A program made the position numbers and the translations under genes. Under the pieces are notes generated by a model that saw only the letters and a list, made by a program, of their open reading frames with translations, did no database searches and was not told where the DNA came from. Below are positions 15,752 through 24,509 of a stretch of 64,000 nt of DNA, piece by piece. The stretch comes from Bacteroidota bacterium (GTDB lineage: Bacteria > Bacteroidota > Ignavibacteria > UBA10030 > UBA6906). The stretch is from the NCBI GenBank assembly GCA_019637975.1, contig JAHBUR010000006.1, positions 99,773 through 163,772 of the forward strand, read 5' to 3'. How positions within the stretch are numbered: position 1 is the stretch's first letter; each line of letters starts with the position of its first letter.

Positions 15752-16972
15752 CTACGGATTATCTGAAGTATCTTTCCGGCTTGAAGGCGTAAAGGGCAGT
15801 TTTGCCGGCAGTCTGTAGTGAGTTGATTTCAGCACCTTCGCAAGCCTGTCGTTATCTCTTCTCAGTCCCTCATACGAATAGAACACCTCGCCGTTGTATC
15901 CAAGATAGCGGTTGTAGCGGATTGCTTCCTTCAGGAATTCGTCCGACATGGTGAATGTGCCCTCATGCAACAGGACGCCGGGATACAGGTACCGTTTCTC
16001 GCTATGAATGCGGAGAGAATCGCGATGCTGCGATTCAAGTGTTCGTTTGTAGCTTTCGATGTCGGGGCGGAAAATTCTCGGGTGCATGATGTCTGCCGAG
16101 TATTCGCCGTCGGGGCTTTTGCTGATCCAGATACGCCAGTCCTGCAAGTACTCGTCCAGTGACCAAGGATACACGAAGGGGGACCAGGAAACCACCGCCT
16201 TCGGTTTGGTTGCTTTCACTTTCCAATAGACTTGTCGGGCAAACGTGTTGAGGCGTACGGCGCGCCAGAATTTCCAATGCTTCTCACTGATGTCGAGCGG
16301 TGGGGGCGTTCCGGCGTGCAGGTCGGTGTACTCCGCGGCAAACACAGAATCGTAGCCTGCTTCAATGGGCTGGGCGGGCAGACGTGTTCCGCCCTGCACG
16401 CCGTCGATATCATATTTCTGAACTACTTCGCCGATGATTGCAAACATGAAGTTCTGCACTTCAGGCAGGAATGCATTCAGCCATGCGACGCCGTCTTTGA
16501 CTGCAATCTTGTTCGTTCGGTCGCGGGCAGCCCAATGCGGTTTTGAACGGATGATAATGCTCTCTGAATTGCCGGCCGAAAATCCCCCCTCGAAATAGGG
16601 AATAACGGCGATGCCGTGTTTGCGCGCTTCTTCGATAACCTCCGCAAGCGGGTCACGGCCTTTGTATGCGGCAAGCGTGTCTATCTCAATGCCGAATACC
16701 ACTTTCATCGTTGTGCTGGGGAACAGCGTCATACCGTCGTTCCATACAACCGGAAAAACAACATTGAAATGATGGTCGGCAAGAAATTGCATGGCGGTTG
16801 CGATACTTTCCCTGCTTTCCAACACACGATCGTGTTGTGTGATCCACACGCCGCGAAGCTCAACAGGAAGCAATAGCTGTTGTGTTGGTTTGCTGCCACC
16901 CGTGCATCCGGGAAGCAGGTTATACCCAACGGCTAACAAGAGAAAAACAGTGAAAGAAAACCCCTTGAACAT
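15752..16972 (-). CDS. Lipoprotein with glycosyl hydrolase-like 10 (GHL10) domain
   Basis: A 406-residue protein beginning with a lipoprotein signal, MFKGFSFTVFLLLAVGYN-LLPGC, with lipobox cysteine at about residue 21. A (beta/alpha)8 domain follows with LRGVWITQHDRV, HFNVVFPVVWNDG, EEARKHGIAVIPYFEGGF and YDIDGVQGG, as in the GHL10/DUF187 family. Family members are thought to act on cell-surface glycans or peptidoglycan; the substrate is not known. The frame extends upstream over the divergent Nudix gene, but the signal peptide marks ATG 16972 as the start. It is expected on the periplasmic side of the envelope. Confidence 0.83.
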   Translation of the reverse strand: MFKGFSFTVFLLLAVGYNLLPGCTGGSKPTQQLLLPVELRGVWITQHDRVLESRESIATAMQFLADHHFNVVFPVVWNDGMTLFPSTTMKVVFGIEIDTLAAYKGRDPLAEVIEEARKHGIAVIPYFEGGFSAGNSESIIIRSKPHWAARDRTNKIAVKDGVAWLNAFLPEVQNFMFAIIGEVVQKYDIDGVQGGTRLPAQPIEAGYDSVFAAEYTDLHAGTPPPLDISEKHWKFWRAVRLNTFARQVYWKVKATKPKAVVSWSPFVYPWSLDEYLQDWRIWISKSPDGEYSADIMHPRIFRPDIESYKRTLESQHRDSLRIHSEKRYLYPGVLLHEGTFTMSDEFLKEAIRYNRYLGYNGEVFYSYEGLRRDNDRLAKVLKSTHYRLPAKLPFTPSSRKDTSDNP

Positions 16973-17093
16973 ATCCAAATAGATGTCGTTATTGAGTGTG
17001 CTTACGGAAGAGAATAACACAATGTAAGAAATCAACGCTGTTCCGACAAGTCTTTCTGAATCTCCAACATCACTATCTTTCGTTCCGATATAG

Positions 17094-17501
17094 ATGGCTC
17101 TTGCATTTCCAACAAGACCCGTCACAGTTGACTGTGTGGTTTTTGAGGACGACGCTGTTGTGCTGATTAAACGCGGGCACGAGCCGTTCAAGGGTTGTTA
17201 TGCTCTGCCCGGCGGCTTTGTTGACGTGAACGAGACTGTCGAGGAAGCATGCAAACGGGAGATGTTGGAGGAGACCGGACTTGTCGTGCATAGTCTCAAA
17301 ATGATCGGCGTGTACTCAGATCCGCAACGGGATGAAAACCGGCATACAATTGCAGTTGCATTCCTTGCTGAAGCCGACCTCTCGACGTTGAAGGCGGGCG
17401 ACGATGCGTCACACGTGGAGCAGGTAAGAGATTGGCAGAGTATCCCGCTTGCGTTCGATCATGCGAAGATCATAAGGGAAGCAGTCCGCCTCAAATCCTG
17501 A
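17094..17501 (+). CDS. Nudix hydrolase
   Basis: A 135-residue protein with a full Nudix box, GGFVDVNETVEEACKREM then LEETGL, matching G-x5-E-x7-REUxEExGU. The N-terminal VDCVVFEDDAVVLIKRG and the length resemble ADP-ribose pyrophosphatases and 8-oxo-dGTP-type hydrolases. The exact substrate cannot be told. It is divergent from the GHL10 lipoprotein gene and leads directly into truA, 30 bases downstream. Confidence 0.88.
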   Translation: MALAFPTRPVTVDCVVFEDDAVVLIKRGHEPFKGCYALPGGFVDVNETVEEACKREMLEETGLVVHSLKMIGVYSDPQRDENRHTIAVAFLAEADLSTLKAGDDASHVEQVRDWQSIPLAFDHAKIIREAVRLKS

Positions 17502-17531
17502 ATCTGAACCTCACATTCTGAATCATTCCAG

Positions 17532-18323
17532 ATGCCCCGTTTCAAACTCTATATCGAATACGAAGGAACCCGCTACAGCGGCTGGCAGGTGCAGAAGAAT
17601 GCGCGCACGGTTCAGGGGGATCTGATCGGGGCGATGAAGACGGTGTTCAAGACAAGCGATTTCGAGTTTCACGGCGCCGGACGGACTGACGCCGGCGTGC
17701 ATGCGCTGATGCAGGTTTCCCACCTCGACGTGAAAACAATGCTCGCTCCGGAAATCATCCGGATGAAAGTGAATGATGAGCTTCCGGCGGACATCAATAT
17801 CATTGAGGTAGAAAAGACCCGACCCGATTTTCACGCACGACACGACGCCGTTGCACGCAGCTATCTCTACCAGATTTCCCGTCGCCGCACGGCGTTCGGC
17901 AAGCGGTACGTTTGGTGGATTAAAGACAAACTTGACGTCCGAAAGATGGAGCCAGCGTTGCATCTCTTTGCGGGCATGAAGAATATGCAATCATTCACTG
18001 ATGACGATCCGGAGGAGAAGTCAACGAAGGTATTGATCGAGTCTGTTGAGATTGTGGAAGCAGGCGATCTGATTCTCCTGCGCATCGTCGGTTCCCATTT
18101 TGTGTGGAAGCTCGTTCGTCGCATTGTCGGAGTTGTGGCGGAAGTCGGACGGGGAAAGCTTGACGTTGAGGATGTTCGTCGATTTCTCACCATCAAATCC
18201 AACGAACCGGCAGCTTTCACATCTCCACCATCAGGACTCTTTCTTGAACGCGTCTATTACAAAGGTGACAAGAAAGAAACAGGGCTGCAACCGACAATCC
18301 ATCTGCCCGGTTTCAGGCGATAA
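17532..18323 (+). CDS. truA: tRNA pseudouridine(38-40) synthase
   Basis: A 263-residue TruA of normal length. The catalytic aspartate lies in FHGAGRTDAGVHALMQVSH. Further family marks are YEGTRYSGWQVQ at the N-terminus, FHARHDAVARSYLYQI, and FVWKLVRRIVG near the C-terminus. It makes pseudouridine at positions 38-40 of the tRNA anticodon stem-loop in the cytoplasm. It follows the Nudix gene closely and is probably co-transcribed with it. Confidence 0.95.
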   Translation: MPRFKLYIEYEGTRYSGWQVQKNARTVQGDLIGAMKTVFKTSDFEFHGAGRTDAGVHALMQVSHLDVKTMLAPEIIRMKVNDELPADINIIEVEKTRPDFHARHDAVARSYLYQISRRRTAFGKRYVWWIKDKLDVRKMEPALHLFAGMKNMQSFTDDDPEEKSTKVLIESVEIVEAGDLILLRIVGSHFVWKLVRRIVGVVAEVGRGKLDVEDVRRFLTIKSNEPAAFTSPPSGLFLERVYYKGDKKETGLQPTIHLPGFRR

Positions 18324-18350
18324 ATCACCGTTTCTTGAAAATTCCCTTTC

Positions 18351-18379
18351 TTGCAATTCCAGCACCGATTATCTATATT
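18351..18379 (+). promoter_or_regulatory. Probable promoter of the thioredoxin-like gene
   Basis: TTGCAA and TATATT are spaced by exactly 17 bases, 39 bases before the ATG. The same arrangement occurs at 50995-51023 (TTGCAA) and 31109-31137 (TTGCAT). Confidence 0.55.
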
Positions 18380-18417
18380 TTTCATGAGTTCTTGAATGAA
18401 CGACAAGTGAGAATTGC

Positions 18418-19440
18418 ATGACGGCGACTGAAATCCAACCGCAAACAACACGCGCGCACGAGGTATTCGGCGATTTCTGGTTCAACTCTGAACCGGTAAT
18501 CATTTCTGCTTTGCGGGGTCGCGTGGTGCTGATCCAGTTCTGGGATTACACGTGCGGCAGCTCTTTGCGTGCGGTGCCGTATGTCAATGAATGGTACAAG
18601 CGCTACCGGCAGCATGGCTTGGTTGTGATTGGAGTGCACACACCGAAGTTTCCTTTCGGCAAAAATCCGGAATACGTGCAAAAGGCTATCGAGCGGTTGG
18701 GAATTTCGTACCCTGTTGTGATGGATAATGAGGCGGTTATTGCCGCACGATATGGCAACCGCGATTGGCCGACGACATATCTTATCGACAAACACGGCTT
18801 CATACGCTACAAGAACACGGGTGAGGGGCAGTACGCAACTACGGAGCGTGTGTTGCAGACGCTGTTGTATGATGCGGGGGTTTTCGACGAAATGCCGATG
18901 GTGATGGAACCGTTGCGGGAAGAAGACAAAGCGGGCTCCGTCCTGTACCGGTCAACGCCCGAGCTCTTTGCCGGCTATTTGAGAGGAAGCATAGGTAATG
19001 TGGAAGGCTACGCGCCGGAGTCGGTTGTGCACTATGATGACCCTGATTTCTATCTCGGCGACAGAATTTACGCGGTCGGCGTTTGGATGAATGACCGCAA
19101 CAGCTTGCGTCATGATGAACATGGAACAGGAAAGATCATTCTCCGTTATCATGCGCTTGGAGTAAACGTTGTGGCAAAACCGGAAGGCAGCAACGCAATT
19201 GAAGTTGTTGTGACGCAAGATGATGAGTTTCTCACCGGTGAAAACAGGGGCAACGATATTGAGATTGACAGTGAAGGAAGAAGTGTTGTCGCTATTTCCG
19301 AGCCGCGGATGTATAATTTGGTAAAGAATCCCGCCTACGGTGAGCATGTTCTGCGGCTTGTGACGGAGAGCGACGCATTCTCTCTTTATTCGTTTACATT
19401 CGTGTCGAGTGTTATTCCTGAATTGATATCGAATAACTGA
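18418..19440 (+). CDS. Thioredoxin-fold (redoxin) protein lacking the resolving cysteine
   Basis: A 340-residue protein. Residues 25-145 form a TlpA/DipZ-like redoxin domain: VVLIQFWDYTCGSSLRAVP, then a long-loop YPVVMDN and the cis-proline region DWPTTYLIDKHG. In place of the usual C-x-x-C it has C46-G-S-S49, so only the first cysteine is kept. The second half (about 165-340) resembles the C-terminal domain of DipZ-type proteins. No signal peptide or transmembrane segment is visible, which is unusual for this group, so a cytoplasmic location is suggested. Disulfide reductase activity is doubtful; a one-cysteine peroxidase or chaperone-like role is possible. Confidence 0.75.
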   Translation: MTATEIQPQTTRAHEVFGDFWFNSEPVIISALRGRVVLIQFWDYTCGSSLRAVPYVNEWYKRYRQHGLVVIGVHTPKFPFGKNPEYVQKAIERLGISYPVVMDNEAVIAARYGNRDWPTTYLIDKHGFIRYKNTGEGQYATTERVLQTLLYDAGVFDEMPMVMEPLREEDKAGSVLYRSTPELFAGYLRGSIGNVEGYAPESVVHYDDPDFYLGDRIYAVGVWMNDRNSLRHDEHGTGKIILRYHALGVNVVAKPEGSNAIEVVVTQDDEFLTGENRGNDIEIDSEGRSVVAISEPRMYNLVKNPAYGEHVLRLVTESDAFSLYSFTFVSSVIPELISNN

Positions 19441-19469
19441 CACATCTCCGGCACGAACGAAGGAAGTAA

Positions 19470-19503
19470 AACGGCGGGCACTGTACCCGCCGTTGTTTGT
19501 TTT
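19470..19503 (+). terminator. Rho-independent terminator
   Basis: AACGGCGGG pairs perfectly with CCCGCCGTT around a 7-base loop, followed by GTTTGTTTT. It ends the thioredoxin-like gene. Only 25 bases remain before the metH start, so any metH promoter overlaps this region or metH depends on read-through. Confidence 0.85.
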
Positions 19504-19528
19504 CTGAATCGCGAAAGCAGCAAATACA

Positions 19529-21349
19529 ATGAAAACCTTTCTTGATCTTCTCAACGAAAAAATCATCGTCTTCGATGGTGCCACCGGCACGCATTTGCAG
19601 GGGCAGAATTTGACCGCCGACGATTTCGGTGGCGAGCATCTGAACGGATGCAACGAATATCTCGTCGTCTCGAAACCGTCTGCAGTGGAACACGTACACA
19701 GCGACTATCTTGAAGCCGGAGCTGATGTTATCGAGACGAACACCTTCGGCTCAATGTCTCTTGTGCTTGCTGAATACAATCTTGCCGATCGTGCATACGA
19801 GTTGAGCATCAAAGCCGCACAACTTGCAAAGCGCGTAGCGGCCGATTTCTCAACTTCCGACAAACCCCGCTTCGTTGCCGGTTCAATGGGTCCGACGACG
19901 AAACTTCCTTCCCTCGGACACATCAAGTTTAAAGAAATGGCGATGTCATACAAGGAGCAGGCGAAGGGGCTGATCGAAGGAGGTGCCGACCTGCTGTGTG
20001 TGGAGACATGTCAGGATATTCTGCAAACGAAAGCTGCGCTCTACGGCATCTTCGAGTATTTCGAGGAGGCGAGAAAACGTGTTCCCATTATTACTTCCGT
20101 AACAGTCGAAACGATGGGAACGCTTCTGCTGGGCACGGAAATCTCGGCCGCGCTCACGTCGCTTGAGCCGTACGATATTGATGTGATTGGAATGAACTGC
20201 GCAACGGGCCCCGCCGAAATGTCGGAACATGTCCGGGTTCTCTGTTCAACCAGTCCGAAGCCCGTATTCGTCATGCCGAATGCAGGCATTCCGGAGAACG
20301 TCGGCGGGCATGCACACTACAAACTCTCGCCTGAGGAGCTTGCCCGGTTCATGTCACACTTCGTGAAAGATTTGGGCGTGAGCATTGTCGGCGGCTGCTG
20401 CGGAACGACGAAGGAACACATTCGCCAGCTTGCGAACGCTGTTGGTGGACTTGCTCCGAAAAAGCGCGAGATTGACTTTGTCCCGAGCGCATCGAGTCTG
20501 TATCAATCCGCGCCGCTAACCATCAATCCCCCTCCGGTATTGATCGGGGAGCGGACGAATGCCAACGGCAGCAAGCTCTTCAAGGATCTTCTTGCAAAAG
20601 AGGATTGGGAAGGCATCGTAGCAATGGGTCGTGAAGCAGTGAAAGAGGGAGCACACATGGTGGATGTGTGCGCGGCGTATGTCGGACGTGACGAAGTGAA
20701 AGATATGCACGAAATCATCTTTCGATTCAATACGCAAGTACAACTGCCTATTGTGATTGATTCCACCGAAGCAAATGTTATCGAGGAATCTCTTCAACTG
20801 ATTGGCGGGAAAGCCATTATTAACTCCATCAATCTTGAGGATGGAGAAAAGCGCATTGACGATGTTGTGCCTCTCTGCAAGAAGTATGGAGCTGCCGTAA
20901 TTGCGTTGACGATTGATGAGCAGGGAATGGCAAAGACAGCGGAGAAGAAACTTGCCATTGCCAGGCGCATCTACGATCTCGTGGTCAACAAATACAAGAT
21001 GCAGCCGCACGATCTCATTTTCGATACCCTGACATTCACACTCGGGTCGGGTGACGAAGAATTTCGCCGAGCGGGAATGGAGACCATTGAGGCAATCCGG
21101 CTGATCAAGAAGGAACTTCCCGGCGTGAAAACAATTCTCGGTGTCAGCAATATCTCGTTCGGACTCTCGCAACATATGCGGCATGTGTTGAATTCCGTCT
21201 TCCTCCATTACGCCATCGAAGCCGGACTCGACATGGCAATCGTTCACGCCTCGAAGATTATGCCGCTCTACAAGATTGATGAGCGGGGAAGAGAATTATG
21301 CCGCCAGTTGATTTTTGATGAGAGGAAGTTTGAGGAAGTTGCAGCATGA
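19529..21349 (+). CDS. metH: Methionine synthase, N-terminal half (homocysteine and folate domains)
   Basis: A 606-residue protein equal to the first two modules of cobalamin-dependent MetH. The homocysteine S-methyltransferase module (residues 1-310) opens with VFDGATGTHLQGQNL and carries the zinc cysteines in GMNCATGP (about 223) and GGCCGTT (about 289-290). The pterin-binding module (about 335-590) shows VLIGERTNANGSKLF, IVIDSTEANVIEESL, GKAIINSINLEDG and ILGVSNISFGL. It ends before the cobalamin modules, which are encoded by the next gene, so together they would make a two-polypeptide enzyme that methylates homocysteine in the cytoplasm. No SAM or B12 riboswitch is seen in the short leader. 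Confidence 0.92.
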   Translation: MKTFLDLLNEKIIVFDGATGTHLQGQNLTADDFGGEHLNGCNEYLVVSKPSAVEHVHSDYLEAGADVIETNTFGSMSLVLAEYNLADRAYELSIKAAQLAKRVAADFSTSDKPRFVAGSMGPTTKLPSLGHIKFKEMAMSYKEQAKGLIEGGADLLCVETCQDILQTKAALYGIFEYFEEARKRVPIITSVTVETMGTLLLGTEISAALTSLEPYDIDVIGMNCATGPAEMSEHVRVLCSTSPKPVFVMPNAGIPENVGGHAHYKLSPEELARFMSHFVKDLGVSIVGGCCGTTKEHIRQLANAVGGLAPKKREIDFVPSASSLYQSAPLTINPPPVLIGERTNANGSKLFKDLLAKEDWEGIVAMGREAVKEGAHMVDVCAAYVGRDEVKDMHEIIFRFNTQVQLPIVIDSTEANVIEESLQLIGGKAIINSINLEDGEKRIDDVVPLCKKYGAAVIALTIDEQGMAKTAEKKLAIARRIYDLVVNKYKMQPHDLIFDTLTFTLGSGDEEFRRAGMETIEAIRLIKKELPGVKTILGVSNISFGLSQHMRHVLNSVFLHYAIEAGLDMAIVHASKIMPLYKIDERGRELCRQLIFDERKFEEVAA

Positions 21350-21364
21350 GTTCAGAGTGTAGGG

Positions 21365-21470
21365 GGATGGAGCATTGGAGTATTGGAGTGTGGAGTATTC
21401 AAGTGTTTGTTGCATGACCATCACCCGGCACAAATCCAACACTCCATGACTCCATTAAACCATCAATCCC
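21365..21470. repeat. Empty palindromic element D (TGGAGTAT family) between the metH halves
   Basis: The left arm (21365-21398) is a run of 8-base units TGGAGCAT, TGGAGTAT, TGGAGTG and TGGAGTAT. The right arm (21435-21470) carries the complement as TCCAACACTCCATGACTCCATT, pairing with small bulges. The arms differ in sequence from elements A-C but have the same build of short direct repeats folded into one long hairpin. It occupies most of the 152-base gap between the two metH genes. Confidence 0.7.
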
Positions 21471-21501
21471 TTGATCCGTTTATTCACGAATCCACAAAGT
21501 A

Positions 21502-23214
21502 ATGGCTGACTTATCTCAAAAGACGCTGAAAGTCGTCTACGATCCGCTCACCGAACTCATGGCGTACTACGCCGATAAAAAAGGCGTGAAGAAAGAGAAA
21601 GCCGCCCGCGCCGGAACGGTGGAAGAACGCCTGAAGAACCGCATCATCGACGGCGACAAAGTGGAGATGCAAGCCGACCTCGATGAAGCCCTGAAAAAGT
21701 ACTCCGCTCTCGACATCATCAATACTCTCCTGTTGGATGGAATGAAGGTTGTCGGAGAATTGTTCGGCAGCGGACAAATGCAGTTGCCGTTCGTCCTCCA
21801 ATCTGCAGAAACAATGAAAACTGCAGTCGCCTATCTCGAGAAGTTCATGGATAAGGCGGACTCGACGAGCAAAGGGACTTTTGTCATCGCGACAGTGAAG
21901 GGAGATGTTCACGACATCGGCAAGAATCTCGTTGATATCATCCTGACCAACAACGGGTACAAGGTTGTCAATCTCGGCATCAAATGCGCGGTTGAGACAA
22001 TGTTACATGCCGCTGAAGAACATAATGCTCACGCTCTCGGCATGAGCGGCCTGCTTGTGAAATCCACGCTCATCATGAAAGAGAACCTTGAAGTGATGAA
22101 CGAGCGGAACGTGACGATTCCTGTTGTACTCGGAGGCGCCGCCCTCACACGGCGCTACGTTGAGCAGGATATGCGCGCCATCTACAAAGGCAAAGTATTC
22201 TACGCCAACGACGCGTTTGACGGACTTCATTTCATGGAACGAGTCACGTCGGGTACCATTGAGTATCCGCCGCAGGTTCGTACGGATGAGGATGAAGAAG
22301 AGAAACTCACCGGTACAGAAGCAAAAATTGCGCTTGCACAAAGAGAAAATCAGTTGTATACGCAGGCGAGCAATGGAGGCGGGAGGACAGGCACTTCACG
22401 CGTCTCAAAAGACGTGTCCATTCCGAAGCCGCCGTTCTGGGGCGCGAAAGTCGTCGATGATGTTCCGCTCGATGACGTCTTTCAGTATGTTAACGAGATA
22501 GCGCTGATTCGAGGGCAATGGCAGGTTCGAAAAGGGAAGATGAAGGAAGATGAATACCGGAAGCTGTTGGAGCAGAACATCTATCCCGACTATGAAAACC
22601 TGAAATCCAAAATCAAATCGGAAAAACTCCTGCAGCCGAAGGTTGTGTACGGCTACTTTCCTTGCCAATCTGAAGGTGACGATCTCATCATCTATCACGA
22701 TGACATGAACAGCGAGCGAATGCGGTTCACGTTCCCCCGCCAATCGGATGACCGGTTTCTCTGTCTTTCTGACTATTTTGCCTCCGTCGAGTCGGGCCGG
22801 ATGGATGTTGTTGCATTGCATCTTGTAACCATGGGAAGAGTTGCTTCCGAGTATTCTGCGAAATTGTTTGCAGCAAACAATTACAAAGACTACCTTTACT
22901 TTCACGGCCTCAGCGTCGAATCTGCTGAGGCGCTTGCAGAGTTGTGGCACAAGAGGATTCGTGAGGAATTGGGAATCGCCGGAAGAGATGCACAAGAAAT
23001 CAAGCGGTTGTTCTCGCAAGGATATCAGGGCTCGCGGTACAGCTTCGGGTATCCGGCGTGCCCGAATCTGGAAGATCAAACACAACTCTTCGAGTTGCTC
23101 GATGGCGAGCGCATCGGTGTTCGCCTGACGGATGAATTTTCGCTTGAGCCGGAGCAAAGCACGAACGCGATAATCGTTCATCATCCCGAAGCGCGTTACT
23201 TTAACGTGAAGTAG
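21502..23214 (+). CDS. metH: Methionine synthase, C-terminal half (cobalamin and activation domains)
   Basis: A 570-residue protein equal to the last two modules of MetH. Residues 1-95 form the helical cap and 100-235 the B12-binding Rossmann domain, with the cobalt-ligating histidine H137 in GDVHDIGKN and the GMSGLLVKSTL and VVLGGAALT loops. The S-adenosylmethionine-binding activation domain follows (about 310-570), with PPFWGAKVV and the signature RYSFGYPACPNL near 513. The start ATG has no strong Shine-Dalgarno sequence. Both halves are intact in their motifs, so the system is likely functional as two subunits rather than a broken gene. Confidence 0.92.
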   Translation: MADLSQKTLKVVYDPLTELMAYYADKKGVKKEKAARAGTVEERLKNRIIDGDKVEMQADLDEALKKYSALDIINTLLLDGMKVVGELFGSGQMQLPFVLQSAETMKTAVAYLEKFMDKADSTSKGTFVIATVKGDVHDIGKNLVDIILTNNGYKVVNLGIKCAVETMLHAAEEHNAHALGMSGLLVKSTLIMKENLEVMNERNVTIPVVLGGAALTRRYVEQDMRAIYKGKVFYANDAFDGLHFMERVTSGTIEYPPQVRTDEDEEEKLTGTEAKIALAQRENQLYTQASNGGGRTGTSRVSKDVSIPKPPFWGAKVVDDVPLDDVFQYVNEIALIRGQWQVRKGKMKEDEYRKLLEQNIYPDYENLKSKIKSEKLLQPKVVYGYFPCQSEGDDLIIYHDDMNSERMRFTFPRQSDDRFLCLSDYFASVESGRMDVVALHLVTMGRVASEYSAKLFAANNYKDYLYFHGLSVESAEALAELWHKRIREELGIAGRDAQEIKRLFSQGYQGSRYSFGYPACPNLEDQTQLFELLDGERIGVRLTDEFSLEPEQSTNAIIVHHPEARYFNVK

Positions 23215-23262
23215 CGACGGCTGTTCTGCAACTGTTCTTTCCACATCATCTGTGCGTGATTC

Positions 23263-24339
23263 ATGGACTCCACGATTCAACGCGGATATTTTGTTCTCGC
23301 CGATATTTCCGGCTACACACCCTTCATGGCCGAAAGCGAATTGGACCATGCCTATGTCATTCTCAATGACATTCTTACCCTTCTCATCAAACATCTGACA
23401 CCGGCACTCCGTCTTGTTGAAGTTGAGGGCGATGCCGTGTTTGTGTATGCCCCAGAAGCATCCGTCACACGTGGCGAGACCATTCTCGAGATGATCGAAG
23501 CAACCTATGTTGCCTTTCGTGACAGAAAAGGGATGATGCAACATAATTCCGTTTGCCCCTGCGTTGCCTGCCGTTCCATTGCCGCTCTTGATTTGAAGTT
23601 TGTTGCTCACTACGGAGAGTATGCCATGCAGCGGCTTCCGGGCAGCAAGGCAAAACCGGTTGGCTCGTCCATCAATCTCGCTCACCGGTTGTTGAAGAAT
23701 CCTGTTCGCGAGTCAACAGGGTGGCAGAGTTACGCACTGTTTACACATGCGGCACTTGACGCGATGAAGATTTGGCCGAAGAATCTGCACGAAGAGCCGC
23801 TGTCATACGAACATTTTGATCGCATAACATCCTACAGCGTCGATTTACATAGGCGGTACCGTGAACTGACCGAGGGCCGACGGGTTCTTCTTGAGCCACC
23901 GGAAGCGCATGTATCCATCACCCGCACGTATCCGTTTCCCTCTGCGATTCTATGGGATTGGTTGAGCGACCCCGCAAAAAGGAAGGTGTGGCATCTTGGG
24001 TCGGACTGGAGAATTTCGGGGCGGCCGGCAGGCCGTACTGATGTCGGCGCGCGTAACCATTGTGCCGCTTCCGGTTTTCTGGAGGAAGTGTTGGATTGGC
24101 GTCCGTTCGAGTATTATACTGTCCGCTACCGCAAAGGCATCGTGAATATTCTGATCAGTGCCAGGCTCGAAGAAGTCGAAACCAACACCCGTCTGGAATG
24201 GAACATGAAGATCGATAGCAAACTCCCTCGCTGGCTCATGAAGCCGACGTCGACGTTCGTAGTGTCGAGGCTTATGCAGGTGAAAGAAGGGCTTGAAAAG
24301 CTGGAACACTTAGCTTCCGAGAGCTTCTCGCTGGCGTGA
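23263..24339 (+). CDS. DUF2652 cyclase-like protein fused to an SRPBCC domain
   Basis: A 358-residue protein. Residues 1-200 match DUF2652, a relative of class III nucleotide cyclases: FVLADISGYTPFM carries the first metal aspartate, EVEGDAVFVY the second, and SINLAHRLLKN resembles the N-x-x-x-R transition-state motif. The C-terminal part (about 215-350), starting VSITRTYPFPSAILWDWLSDPAKRK, looks like an SRPBCC (START/polyketide cyclase-like) ligand-binding fold. It may therefore be a ligand-responsive signalling protein; catalytic activity is not established. A short CPCVAC motif lies at about residue 103-108. It is soluble, with no membrane helices. Confidence 0.75.
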   Translation: MDSTIQRGYFVLADISGYTPFMAESELDHAYVILNDILTLLIKHLTPALRLVEVEGDAVFVYAPEASVTRGETILEMIEATYVAFRDRKGMMQHNSVCPCVACRSIAALDLKFVAHYGEYAMQRLPGSKAKPVGSSINLAHRLLKNPVRESTGWQSYALFTHAALDAMKIWPKNLHEEPLSYEHFDRITSYSVDLHRRYRELTEGRRVLLEPPEAHVSITRTYPFPSAILWDWLSDPAKRKVWHLGSDWRISGRPAGRTDVGARNHCAASGFLEEVLDWRPFEYYTVRYRKGIVNILISARLEEVETNTRLEWNMKIDSKLPRWLMKPTSTFVVSRLMQVKEGLEKLEHLASESFSLA

Positions 24340-24509
24340 TTCCCTGCATGTTTTGCGTTCTCCTGTCTGCGGGTCTTCCGTTTCCAACAAAGCCCTCTTC
24401 CCCCCGGCCCTCAACCCCCCAAATGTGACATTCTCCCCCATTTTCCGTAAATTTTGTAAGCTTGTATTTGCCTCCGACAGGCTCGCGTTCATTCATTTTC
24501 CAGTACTTC

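Noticed and set aside
21350..21501. Frameshift or sequencing error splitting metH
   Set aside because: A single indel would not restore continuity: the gap is about 150 bases of repeat sequence, and the second half has its own start and complete modules.
22405..23685. 426-codon - strand frame across the cobalamin half of methionine synthase
   Set aside because: Shadow of the codon bias of two real + strand genes; it spans the gap between them and shows no family motifs.
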